Assembly (NCBI GenBank): GCA_963920765.1
Contig: OY987249.1
Span: forward strand, 7,440,817 to 7,504,816
Direction: 5' to 3'
DNA from: Ulota crispa
Taxonomy: Eukaryota > Streptophyta > Bryopsida > Orthotrichales > Orthotrichaceae
DNA length: 64,000 nucleotides
Part shown: positions 1 through 11,635 of the stretch, piece by piece
Numbering within the stretch: the stretch's first letter is position 1
How the letters are laid out: every line of letters starts with the position of its first letter
Notes under the pieces: generated by a model
Told to the model about the DNA's origin: nothing
The model's input: the letters and a program-made list of their open reading frames with translations, nothing else
The model's database searches: none
Program-made: the position numbers and the translations under genes

Positions 1-365
1 GCTCATGTGTGGAAATGTTTGGTGTGTTTCACTGATTTGGATGTAAGATTAGTTCTTTGACTTTCGTATTATTTAAGAGAGTTGCTGCAAAATTCAAATC
101 AAGGTCTGGAGGGGGTGTGTGTGTAAACACGCTGTTATACAATAAGCTAATTGTTTGTGCTTATAAGTTACAATATATCTTTTAACTGATCGGGTTTGTT
201 CTACTTGCGGGCTGTAAAATATCCCCACTCAAAATGAGGATCGGATTGTGTCATCTCAACTTTTGGTTTGTTGCCCGTTTTGGAAGCAATGTTCTACTGT
301 TATTGCTCTTTTCTTTTCTACTTTTTGATTGTTGCTGATACTTTTTGCTCCTGAATTTTCATCAG

Positions 366-3300
366 GACCTGTGATGACAAGATTCACTATTGCGCTCAGA
401 GAAATAGGAACTTACAAGGAGGTCCTTCGTTCACAGGTGCTTCAAACCCGCCGGGGTGCTACCTTACATTCGGATTGTGTGTTCCTACGTTTTGAGTTTG
501 TCATTCGTCCATCAACCAAATTAAACATAATTTTCGGAACTGTTGTTCTTCTGTAGGTAGAGCACATGCTGAATGATCGTTTGACGCAGTTTGTGAGCAT
601 CGACCTTCAGGACGTTAAGGTTCGTTCCATTGATTCAAAAAGTTGATGCCGAAATTTTTATTTGATTATTTTTGTACAAGATCTGCTTAATAAATGTATT
701 AGGGGGCATTATTGCAATCAGTTTGTGGTTTATATTGACTCATATGTTTACGTTGTTGGGTTTTTGATGGCAGAATGTTAAGGTTGGTGAGAAGCTTCGA
801 GCTAACATTCAACGGGCTGTTTTATTCTTTATAGCTGTGGTTACGCCCCTGTTTATTTGATGCATTAATTTGCATGTTAATGCTGTGGATTGAAATGAAA
901 ATCAGCTGTCTTCCCTATCATCAGTAGTTTTAGCTTGGAGTCTGAATTTGTCGGTTCCTTATTCTGGACATTGCCACCCGTATGGTGCTTGTTTAGTGAG
1001 CCTAAGTTATGAATCCAGCCATCTTCCACGCTGTGCTGACAGCAGACTTAGAATGTCAGCTCTAACTTTAGGAATCGATTCTACAGGAACTTAGAAAGCG
1101 CTTTGACAAAGCCAGTTTACATTATGACCAGGTACTGTCATGTCTTTTCTCCCTTTATGTTGTATACAATGTGCAGTTTTGTGAAGCCCTTGGTTTCTCG
1201 ATAGATGATGTCCTTCCTGCAAGAAGTGTATTAAGTGTGTATCGTGTTTCTAAATAATTATTAGGGGCTTGTCTAATACCTTTCCTAGCGGCAAATTGTC
1301 AATTTATTTGATCTCGATACTAGGTAGTACCCATGCAAGTGTGTACCGAAAGAGCTTGAGCATGTTCTAAACCGGAAATGCTCAGAAATCCTTATATGTC
1401 CATATATGTGCTTTGAACCTAGTGTGTGTTTCGGAACATACAGGTGCGAGAAAAGTTTTTATCTTTGAAGAAAGATGCAAAACCAGAAACCGTTATGGAG
1501 TTTGAGGAGGTACTTTGTCGCTGTGTCTTTGTTTATTGATAGGCTATGCAAGAGATCAAGTATTTCCTGAAGAGATGTTGATGAATAGTCTCTGTCGTTA
1601 TCAGATATACGGATAATTGGTTTTTTAGTTCAAAAGTTACAGCATTCTTCAAAGAATTTTGTATTATTACTACTGTAATCAAATATAATGCTTTATCTTC
1701 ATATTCCCAGGATTTGCGAAATGTCAAGTCACATTTTGAGCAAGCTCGATTCAATCTGGTATTTCCTCTTTGAACTCCTGCACTCGCCATGTTATATTTC
1801 TCTCTATGATATACGATGTAGCTCTCATGTACTGCCACTATTTCAATCATGTCTGTACGCTGTGATTTGAAGCCCGAAAATTAACTTTTAACCTTATTCT
1901 TAACAACATCAGATGACGGCATTGTCCAACATCGAGGCGAAGAAAAAGTTTGAGTTTCTTGAAGCTGTGAGTGGTTCTATGGATGCTCATCTCCGCTACT
2001 TCAAGCAGGTAAATATCCAACTTTCATGAGTTTATCAAGCAGGTATGCAATGTAGCGTGCTGAGGACATTACTTTTCTTCAGAGCAGGTATCTTCCAAGT
2101 TGTTTACTAGATTGATGAGTATAACATATCGGAGATTTTTTCAAATTTGACACAGGGCTACGAATTATTACATCAGATGGAACCCTACATTCACCAGGTG
2201 AGCCTTAACACTTATTTGCTCTCTCTCTCCATTGTCTTCTTTCTTCATGCATGCAAACCGGACTGCTGAGCTAGTACAATTCTTCATTCTGGAAGCTTCT
2301 ATTAATGAGATTGCTTTCTTTTTTGTGGGAGGTAATAGTCGTTGCAACTTATGTGTGGTTTTTTATTTGATGTAATGGGCCAGGTTCTTACATATGCTCA
2401 ACAGTCACGGGAGAGAGCCAACTCAGAGCAGGTATTACTTGCAGACCGCATGCAGGAGTATCGGCGACAAATGGAGAGAGACAATCAACGCTCATTTAGT
2501 GATGTCAACTCTTCGCCAGGTGGTGATGGAATCCAAGCTGTTGGCCGCAGTTCACATAAGTTGATAGAAGCTGTAATGCAATCCACTCCAAGAGGAAAGG
2601 TATAGTTCAAGCTACAGTCTTACATAAGCAATTTTTATAGTTGGACAAGAAAGATGCAGACTGAACATTCTTTTACTGTTTGTTTTGTAGATACAAACTA
2701 TCAAGCAAGGGTACATTTTAAAGCGGTCCTCAAACTTGAGAGGCGATTGGAAACGGAGATTTTTTGTGCTGGATAGTAGAGGAATGCTATATTACTACCG
2801 AAAACAATGGGGCAAACCCACGGTAAGTGGATCTTTTTAATAAAACCCATTTTCTCGAAAGTCCTGTTGTAGTACTCTGTTTCGGTTCTTATACGTTGGA
2901 TTTCTTTTGCACACAGGATCTCTTTTTGCTATGATCTTCATTCTTGCTAGGTTCTTGACCTTATAATCAAGTATATACTTATACGCTAGTATGATCGTGA
3001 ACTCACAGGATGACAAAACGATCGCCCACCATACTGTGAATCTGTTAACTTCTACAATTAAGCTCGATGCTGAACAGTCGGATCTTCGGTTTTGTTTCCG
3101 TATAATATCACCATCGAAGACTTTTACACTCCAGGTTTATGTCTATCTTTCAGCTTGTACTCTGGTGTAAGCCTTACGTCTAAATTTTGTTCCTGATATT
3201 GCTACCGTTTTCAGGCAGAAAACGCAATCGACAGAATGGACTGGATGGATAAGATCACTGGAGTTATTGCATCCCTTTTAAACAATCAAGTTGCAGAGCA

Positions 3301-5711
3301 AGTAAGGGTATTTCAGCTTAAATCTCGAGGTTTTGATTATCATAAGGGATGTATGATGACGAGGATTGGGTTGTTTTTTTCCAGCCGATATGGCTGCAAA
3401 TCGGAAGGACCAGATTTCAGAGAGAAGTGACTGCAGAAATTGCAATTTTTGAAATTTCATGATCTCTTGAACCTGTGCCAGAGGCCATATCGAAGTCCAA
3501 TGGGGGTCCACCAACGAACTGGCAGCGAGAGTAGTACATTGAGTGCAGCATCGTCAGAGTATGATGGCAGTGAAGATACGTCGTTATCAAGGATGCACTC
3601 GAGTGCCTCACGCCGAGATCACATGCCTCGGCGCGCCCCAAAGCCTCAGGAAAAACCCTTGGATGTGTTGCAGAGAGTACCTGGTAATGGTGTTTGCGTT
3701 GATTGCGGTGCCCTTGACCCAGATTGGGCTTCTTTGAACTTGGGAATTCTGCTCTGTATAGAGTGCTCAGGGGTGCACAGAAACCTTAGTGTGCAAATTT
3801 CTAAGGTATTGATTTTTTATCTTCCGGAAAGGTATATCATATTCTTGTATATTTTGAGGGTTACTTATTGGCTGAGTTTCATGATGGGAAGGTATGTTAT
3901 GGTCACAGTCGAATTGCTTATCTGTTTCTCAGAAGGGGTAGTCTTTATGTCGAGTTGATTGTGTCGTTGTGAGGGAAAGAACCTTCCACAACAACCCTTG
4001 CGATTCGAGGTGCTTGAGATTTGACTGAGTTAAAATGTACTTCTGTAACATTCTGCCGTTTCACACAATGCTTGTATCTTTGGCAGGTTCGATCATTGAC
4101 ACTGGATGTTAGAGTTTGGGAGCCTTCAGTAATAGGATATTTTCAGGCTGTTGGTAACACATGTTCAAACACAATTTGGGAAGAACTTTTGACATCGGAT
4201 GCGAGAGGTTCGGAGGAACTAGTCGAGAGGTTTGTATGCAATTACATCGGTCTGTTTAATGTTGTTCCTTACGTTTAGCATATCCATGAGATTTCTGGTC
4301 ACTAATTGTCATGTTGAATCTGTGCAGCAAAGGTACTGGTAATGACCGAAATGGATATAGTAGAGAAATTAAAGGAGTGAAACCAAAAGCCAGTGACCCC
4401 ATTGCTGTCAAGGAAAAATTCATACATGCAAAGGTTTGTTTATTTGACCATGGAAACAACCTGATTGTATTACTTTGTTCAGACTTCGTATCTTTTGCGC
4501 GACTTTTCTTCCTGCAGCTATTGTAGAGATGAATCTTTCGGGGTCCCATTCGTACATTCGTTTGTATTTCTTTCCTTTAGTTATTCTCTGTTGCTGCACG
4601 CTACTCGAAGGCTGAAATTGCTGTCCCTCGGCATAGGTGCAGTTAATGGTCTTGCTATTCAAGGTGTAAGATTTCTTTTCCTACATTATCTTCACTTATT
4701 GTTCACAACGTGACTTGATTTTTATGGCGATTGCTTTCGCAGTATGTTGAGAAAAGATTCGTACGGAAGCTGAAGATCAAATCAGGGGCTACTTCGGTGG
4801 CACGACAAATATGGGATGCAGTTTCAGCTAACAAGCTGCAGCTTGCTCTTCGATTATTAGTCACTGCCGATGCCAATGTCAACACAACTTTTGAGCAAGC
4901 CATGGGTGGTACTGAATCATCTAGGTCTCCTCTAGCAAGTCTTGCAGGTGCGCTTTCACGGAAGAGTTTTGTTTCTTCGAGTGGTCGTAGCAACTGGAGT
5001 GGGCCACTTCTCTCGGCGCACAGCACGTCCCGACTCCGTTCGACAATGTCAAGCCCATTACGAGGTCAAGACCTGGCCGAGGGTTCAAGTTCTAGCGAGC
5101 TGTCCATTGCCGATACGAAAGATTTGCAGGGCTGCACTTTACTGCACATTGCCTGTCATACTGGGGAACTGAGTTTACTTGAACTACTACTGCAACATGG
5201 TGCACAAGTTGACGCTGCTGATTCTCTGGGTCGAACATCTCTTCATTATTGTGTCCTAAATGGGAAGAACCCTTGTGCAAAGCTCCTTCTCTCCAGGTAC
5301 AGGTTATATGCAGTTTATTTCATTCTTTCTTTGATGAAGATTATCCAAATTCTATTGTAGTAGAACTGACTGGAATAGACCGAGATTTGTACTGTTGCTG
5401 GTATCAAACCTGCTATCCACCATCAAATTTAACTGATGACCTGCCTCAGGATGTTACAAATGACTTCCTTTCTAATTATACTTTAGCTAATGGTTAAGGC
5501 TCGAGTACTGCCAATTGCTTATCTTGGTGTGTAAGTATTATATCATGTGCAATCAGTGCTTCTCTCATATACTGACAACTTTCTGGTATGCAGAGGATCA
5601 AAGCCAGGTGCATCAGACAACACCGGGAAAACGCCGCTTGAGATAATAGTGGAGAAGGGCGCGATAACTGACGAAGAATTATTTTTGATGCTCTCTGAAC
5701 CGAACAGGTAA
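366..5711 (+). CDS. ARF-GAP with BAR, PH and ankyrin domains (AGD/ACAP type), 5' exons missing
   Basis: Activates GTP hydrolysis on ARF GTPases in vesicle traffic; plant relatives are AGD1-4 (AGD3 acts in vein patterning). I read 16 exons: 366-436, 557-619, 1087-1131, 1444-1509, 1711-1758, 1913-2008, 2156-2197, 2384-2599, 2691-2822, 3009-3134, 3215-3301, 3482-3805, 4087-4229, 4328-4433, 4743-5296, 5594-5711. They keep one frame, giving about 744 residues. The first exons encode the BAR end ([18 protein letters not shown]), 2691-3301 the PH domain ([20 protein letters not shown]), 3482-3805 the ArfGAP zinc finger (CVDC, 16 residues, CIEC, then SGVHR), and 4743-5711 the ankyrin repeats ([21 protein letters not shown]). 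The N-terminal ~70 residues expected from AGD3 are outside the window. The frame stops at TAA 5709-5711, just past a possible donor at 5708, so an alternative short C-terminus is possible. Exon edges are inferred from GT-AG sites and family similarity. Confidence 0.9.
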
Positions 5712-6666
5712 TGCTGGTCTGATGCAGTTTGTGATTTTCTCTTAAGCCGGAGTAACATTCCTTCATTGAATGAAGGGCTCTACCCTAGTCATTCTCAGAA
5801 TCTCCTGTTTTCTACCGTAAATATTGTTAGTGTTTTTGTTGTAGCATATTGTCATTCTCAAGATAGTGAGAAATGGAAGTGACGCAAAGTAGAACATCTA
5901 GAAAATTTTAGTATTTAGATTGAATAGAGATTTGTAGAAACTTGGTTTACCGTAGAAAAATAGTTGATTGCTTCAGTGTAGACAGCTCCCCCAATTTGGT
6001 TCTGTAGTTGAGGATTCGGTTTCTCCTTTCTCTTTTTTCTTTTATTGTTCTGGATAGTCTCTGGATTGGAATTTACTAACTCTTTAGCTCTTAAAGGCTT
6101 TGCATAGATAGTTTCCCAGTATGATTACAGGATGGAAATGATTAGAGTTGCAGATTCTTCAGCACTAGGGAAGACATAGGAATGGTAACTTTGTTACTAA
6201 GCCCCATTTTATTAACATAGGGCAGGGGTCTTGTAAATCAGACAACGTTAACCAGTAGTCCGGTTCATTGGTTGTGTTCACTTTCCAACAGTTTGTTTGT
6301 TACTTGTTCTCTTTCTGAGTCAGTATGAATCTACTATATCAATACTGTACTTGGACACCTAACAATATCTTGGTTTGCAAGTAGGTCGTCAAATAACCAG
6401 ATGTGGGAGGAGTTTAATTTTTTGTTTGGTGAAGCTGTATCTTCCTTAGCTATGGCAAGGAATCTGTGAAACTGTGATATGTTAACGAAGAACTAAAATC
6501 GTTTATAAAGCATAAGAGGGATGCTATCAGCCTCTTTTGCTAGAACAGGGCAGCTTCAAAGAAAGACATTAACTCAAGACCTTTTTAAATGATACAAAAT
6601 TAAGCCTGTTCTTGTAAAATATTTAAAACCTTATAATCTTAAAGTACCTTAACTTGGTAGTTTACA
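5712..6666. other. 3' flank of the ARF-GAP gene, no gene seen
   Basis: AT-rich unique-looking sequence holding the ARF-GAP 3' UTR and spacer. No open frame with family resemblance, RNA gene or clear repeat was found. Confidence 0.5.
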
Positions 6667-6673
6667 AGTTCAT

Positions 6674-6888
6674 ATAGTGCATGACACTTATAACCAACAA
6701 CTCCCAACTCAAGTGTCTAGCCTAAGCTTCATCTTGGTGCACTCAAATTTTTGATAATTTTTTTTTGACAAAGCCTAAGGGTTTGTCCCGCTTGGTGGTG
6801 GAATGACTTTGAGTTAATGAGTATATGTGTTGTGCCTTAGTATTTCTTGTTTGGCCAATAATTATTGGTTATAAGTGTCATGCACTAT
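6674..6888. mobile_element. 215-bp MITE with a 7-bp target duplication
   Basis: Near-perfect terminal inverted repeats of about 24 bp (ATAGTGCATGACACTTATAA at the left, its reverse complement at the right). The flanks carry the same 7 bases, AGTTCAT, at 6667-6673 and 6889-6895, the expected footprint of insertion. The interior has no coding capacity. A 7-8 bp duplication would suit hAT- or Mutator-like elements, but the superfamily is not settled. Confidence 0.75.
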
Positions 6889-7137
6889 AGTTCATTTACA
6901 ATTCTATTATACTTGCTGGTTTGTTAATATGTGATTTCTAACTTGTAAATTTGCGGAATTTAATTTTCCTATTTGCAAAATTTTAAGTTCACAAAGTTAA
7001 AGGTTTGAAAATTTGAAATGTTTTCGACATAGAGTTAAATAAATTGTTCTTAATTTATAGTTTAGATCTATGGTTTGTCTATTTGTATTGTATTTTTTTA
7101 TCTTGCACGAAATGACATCATGCATGGAAAAGGCAAA

Positions 7138-7330
7138 TACAGTAGTACTGACTAAGATGAACCTGTGTAAGAAAAATGCTTGGATAAGATCATTGTCCCT
7201 GACATGGAACTAGCCCAGCATGTTCATTATTGGGGAGCTACAAGGAATATTTGATTAAGATGAATGCTCTCTTAAAATGAAATGAATATTCTGTCTCGAT
7301 ACCTTCATCTTAGTCAAGCACTACTATATG
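7138..7330. mobile_element. Possible small inverted-repeat element
   Basis: The left end reads AGTAGTACTGACTAAGATGA and the right end carries its imperfect reverse complement (TTCATCTTAGTCAAGCACTA). There is no coding content. It may be an old MITE; target duplications were not recognised. Confidence 0.4.
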
Positions 7331-7899
7331 TGCTAAAGAGCAAGCAAAAGAGTAAATAAAACATCTGTGGCATGCTCAACTATGTACTTTAAAACAACCG
7401 TATCTTATTTTATGAATTAAAAGCTAAACTTACAAATCTATGAGTTTATAGATTTTCATTTATTTATTTAAACCAGATTCTAATAGACAAACTTTTTACT
7501 TGAAAGTTTGGAAATGTTGTATTAGAAACCTACGCACTCTTCATCATCTTTTTCTTTATTATAATCTAGAAAGACATAGCTATTAGAAATTTGATGTTTT
7601 TTTCATTTTGTTTTTTTGTAATTGTCAATATAGCTGAAGCATTTCAATCCACCATTTGGATTTCTATACTTCAAAATCATCCCTCATAGATTTGGTTTGC
7701 AAAAAACTGCAATGTAATGTGAATCTCAAACACATGCTTGCAATGCAAGTCCATATAGGGTGTGTTGCATGTTTTTGTTGAGCATGGAACTTTTTGAAGA
7801 TATGTCCAATATGATTTAGAGCATGTTAGACAAATCTCTTCAACACTCATAGTGCAAAAAAATGGCCACCACATGCAATCAAAGGGATTAGAAAATTTT

Positions 7900-8115
7900 A
7901 GGCACAGGTGAAAAAACTTTTTCTCTAACTTCAAATGATCTTATCTCAATCCATATGGTCAAATTTCATGAAATTTTCACAATGTGTTCCAGCATAAATC
8001 CAATCTAAGATCCTATAGTTAAATCTGGAAAAAAATGTTTTCAAGGTCAAATGACAAGAAATCACAATTTTGAGTGTTCTTAAAGAAAAGACGGGCTTGG
8101 TCCTTTAGGGGTTAA
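7900..8115 (-). mobile_element. End of a family H element (CCTTTAGGGGTTAA terminus)
   Basis: The right end GGTCCTTTAGGGGTTAA and about 200 bp inward resemble, in reverse, the left ends of the elements at 42629 and 47219 (TTAACCCCTAAAGG, then CTCAAAA and a 'taggatct' block). The other end was not located. Confidence 0.5.
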
Positions 8116-8140
8116 AGTAGCCCCAAATTTTCACAATCTT

Positions 8141-8266
8141 TAAGGTATGTTCACACTTGGTGTTAAGAGGCGTATGAGCAATATGAATGCATTCTAAAAG
8201 TGTGTCCAAATGCATCTAATTATCCTTAGCTACTACCCCTCCTAACTCCAAGTGTGAACATACCTC
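8141..8266. mobile_element. MITE family D, copy 1 (~126 bp)
   Basis: Inverted ends TAAGGTATGTTCACACTTGG and its complement (CCAAGTGTGAACATACCT). Related copies lie at 27012-27078 (partial), 43585-43714 and 56541-56667, all sharing a 'gcaatatgaatgca' core. Confidence 0.75.
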
Positions 8267-8277
8267 AAAAGTATCTT

Positions 8278-9238
8278 AGGCCTAGTTCAAACTAGCAACC
8301 AGCCAAGACACAAAAATTGGCACCCTATCTAGTGTTTTATCCGCTTGAAACTTCTCCATGTCATTGTGTGTCATCCAAGAGTGTGCTTCTACTAGACAAG
8401 TTTGGTACCACCCTTGGAGAAGGCTCCAAAACTCCACTATCTTGGTTGTTGACTTGTCTATATTGGTTGGTGAATGTGGATGTTAACCCTAAATGCCCAA
8501 GGCCTTTGTGAACTTCTTGGCATTTTCAAGAAAGTGAACAATCAACCAACCTTTTCATAAATCTCATCAAGTTTTTTTAAACTACAACTATACAAATTTA
8601 AACTTGACATGTTAGAGATTACATGGAAAAAAAAACACAACAATTTCACTTATAGTTTGAAAGATTATAATGTTTGACATGAGGGTGTTAAAATTGTAAA
8701 AGTGACTTGAAGTCTTCTAATCCTCATTTCACATGTCAAATCTAAAAGTTGGTCATCAAAAAAATATGAAGTTTAAGGTCATTACATGTTTAACCTTAAC
8801 CAATTTACAGCTTTCAAAATCTACTCCTATATTTTTTTTAAATGGATTTCTAATGCAAATTTTTCTCCAAGCTCTAGAATATTTGAGGCTCATTTTCAAG
8901 ATCTTCCAACACTAGAAAACTCAAGATTGCAGTGGACACCCTTGTACAAAATCTTGAATAGAAAAATCATGAACAGTCATTTTCAAAATCAAATTTTTGG
9001 CACTGAAAATAGACTTAAAAAAAAACTTGTGTTCAAAAGAAAATACCAAAAAAAGTGATTTGATAAGATTTTATTCTTCTTCAAAGTTTTGCAAACACCG
9101 AAATTGGGTGCCTTGGGCATTTAGGAGTTAAAGTACTAGACAAACCCTCAATCTAAAACATGTAGCGGACAAAAGCCATATTTCAACCAATCACGTTTGA
9201 GAAATTTTTGGCCATTTTCTAGTCTGAACTGGGCCTTA
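8278..9238. mobile_element. ~960-bp non-autonomous element with a second inverted repeat nested inside
   Basis: The ends AGGCCTAGTTCAAACTAG and CTAGTCTGAACTGGGCCT are imperfect reverse complements. Inside, 8480-9131 is bounded by TTAACCCTAAATGCCCAAGG and its complement (CCTTGGGCATTTAGGAGTTA), which resembles family H ends. This suggests an H-type element inserted in an older one. There is no coding sequence. Confidence 0.6.
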
Positions 9239-10600
9239 TTGTAAAGCTGCCCTAAGAGCATCGCCACCTCTCTCCCACAACATTGAACATGACCAAAGAT
9301 TTCATGCATGGGCTACCACGCGGGCCACTTCACGTATCAGCTTTTGGGAGCTCTTCCACCGCGCACTCACGCTACTTTGTTGCTTCTTCTCTTGAGCACT
9401 TGGAAAGGAAGGAAACTAGCTGGAACAAGCTAGCCCTCAATGGATTTGAGTCTTCCCAAGAGTTGTAATGTGAATTGAGAAAAGACTTGGAAAGTAGCGT
9501 GGATGGGAGCTTGTAGCGTTGCTCAAGAAATCCATCCAAAAAGCTTTGGCGCAGATGCGGTGGAGCTCCAAAATTCCCTTCTCCCTCAATTATTACAATT
9601 CTGTGTGCACTTGCGTCTACGGTGGCAATGCTTCAATGTACAAGGAGTACTAGCATTTAGTTACAAGTTGGCCAATTGGTTTTGAGAATTGCCGAATTGA
9701 ATCCAAAAGTTTAGGAAAAAAACTGACCATTTAAGAGGAAAAAAGAGAGAATAATCTTTATTTCTATTGGCTTAGCAAGAGTATATTCTAGACAACCAGT
9801 TTGCCCAAGAGTCGAATGTAGGATATTGGCCAATTAAGCTAAAAAAAACTCCACAGACCAAGGTTTTTTTTGGGTGGACACATGCTGTGTGCCCTCCTTG
9901 AAATAGGAAATTCTGCAAGAGAAGGAGACCCAGTGGCCCAATTTCTGACAGGGTGGCCTCATGAGGCCCAAAAAAACACTGCCCCGGACTATGCTTGAAT
10001 GCTCTAATCTCATGTGTCCGAGACAAAAAAAAAAGAGGCAATGCATTGAAAATAGCAACGAACTCCAAAAAGCAACCAGCTTTAAAAGGCAGCCTACATC
10101 GCCTTGTAGGAAGAAGACGATCCAAAAGCTGAAAGGAGCTTGGAACGGAGCTTGCCGGCGCGTGGGGCCATGGCCATGGCCATGGCGATGGAGTGACAAT
10201 CCTCGCCCGCGACGATGGAGACACAAAAACTGAGCGATAAAGAGAGCAACGACAGTACCACGCGGCCAAATCGGTGCCGGCACCGGCGACCCCGAACTCC
10301 CGATAGATTTCTCTCTTTATTTCTACAATAAAGGTCAGTTGTACTGTACAAGCACGCCCTCGCCGCAGCAACTGAATGGAGAGAAGTTAGGGAACCAATT
10401 AAGCTTTAGTTATGAGCCCTGAGAGTCAAACCATGTCAGATAAGTGCCGAACAAACCGATGAAGATGCCCTGGAAGTGTCCGGAGTGTCCGAAGAGTCCG
10501 AAGTTCCAAAGTCCAAGCAAAATAGCCAAATCTCACACGGCATTCCAATCCATTGCACTTGCCTTGCAAGCTCTCGTGTCCCTTCTCCGGCTCGCCACCA
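9239..10600. other. Intergenic, no gene supported
   Basis: Contains a short (GGCCAT)n-like run at 10168-10190 and several small open frames without family resemblance, some overlapping on opposite strands. Nothing further can be supported. Confidence 0.45.
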
Positions 10601-11635
10601 CGCTTCTCCCATTTTGATTGATTATTCTTTACTATTTTTCAAATAAATATATCGCAGAAACTGAAAACCTCGTTCAATTCCGATTCGGATCAGTAACAGT
10701 AGCTTAGTTGTGGATTTGCAGATGCTATCACTCAATTCGGTATCTATTCCGTTACCAATCCGTCTCGCTTTTGCTTGTTGCGACATTCTCTCTGAAATTT
10801 TGCTTTGATTTATTGCCATTTTCCTTTAATTTTTCGATATTTCGTTCAATTTTCGACTCTCGTTTGAAATCTGCAGATTTAGATGTGTAGCAATTTGGTA
10901 GGTCCGTAGTACTCTCTCTCTCTCTGCGCTCGTCATCGCCGCTTGTAACAACTTGTTTGCTTGATCACTCTCGAGTTTGTTTAGCTTTTGCTTTTTGATA
11001 GAAATCGAGCTTTGTTCAATTTTGGCTCTCCCGTTTCTGATCGGGAGCTGCAGAGTGTTAGCTGCTTGCAACGTTTAGTACTTTTCTCTGCATCTGATAT
11101 CGTTGCTCACACCAGCCGTCTGATTGTGGCGTTCATCTCTGAAGTGTTTTGCTTTTGATTGAGCGAGTTTGATTGATGGACGTCGTGAAGTGATGCGGAT
11201 CCTTGTGAAAGTTTTTTTAGCATAGGGATGGATAGCTTGTAGTGAACAATTTGGTTGTCGATACCGTGACGTTGTCTTTCTTGTGAGCTTGCGATAGTTC
11301 TATTGCAAGTTTTCAATCAAGCATGTTTATTGAAGCGATGTGTAAGAGAAGATAGTTAGTATTATCAGTATTGATTCAAAATCAGGAAAAGAGCATTTTC
11401 CTCTTTACTCTTGTCTGAAAGGCATCATCTGATCCAAATCGTTGAAGCTCCTGTCTGAGAGGGAGCGAGGCTTTTGGAAAATCGTTGATTACTTAGAACT
11501 TTGGAGGAATCGCCGACGAGACGAGCAGAATTGTTTGACTTTTCGTACGGCAAGGTCGGTGGTACTTGTTGAAGAAATTTGTACAAGTTACTAGGGTTTT
11601 ACGTTGGATTTCCTTCCAACGAATTGCAACCTGCC
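10601..11635 (+). promoter_or_regulatory. Probable promoter and 5' leader of the RING-H2 gene
   Basis: The composition shifts to T/C-rich leader-like sequence, including a CTCTCTCTCTCT run at 10913-10925, and leads to the ATG at 11636. No TATA box or start site can be fixed. A leader intron is possible. Confidence 0.4.

Noticed and set aside
745..830. Possible extra ARF-GAP exon after an acceptor-like GATGGCAG
   Set aside because: Joining 619 directly to 1087 restores the family sequence; the segment adds unrelated residues.
9772..10371. Minus-strand frame of 199 codons
   Set aside because: Overlaps other frames on both strands, passes through low-complexity repeats (SLSLSLS, GHGHGH), and shows no family resemblance.
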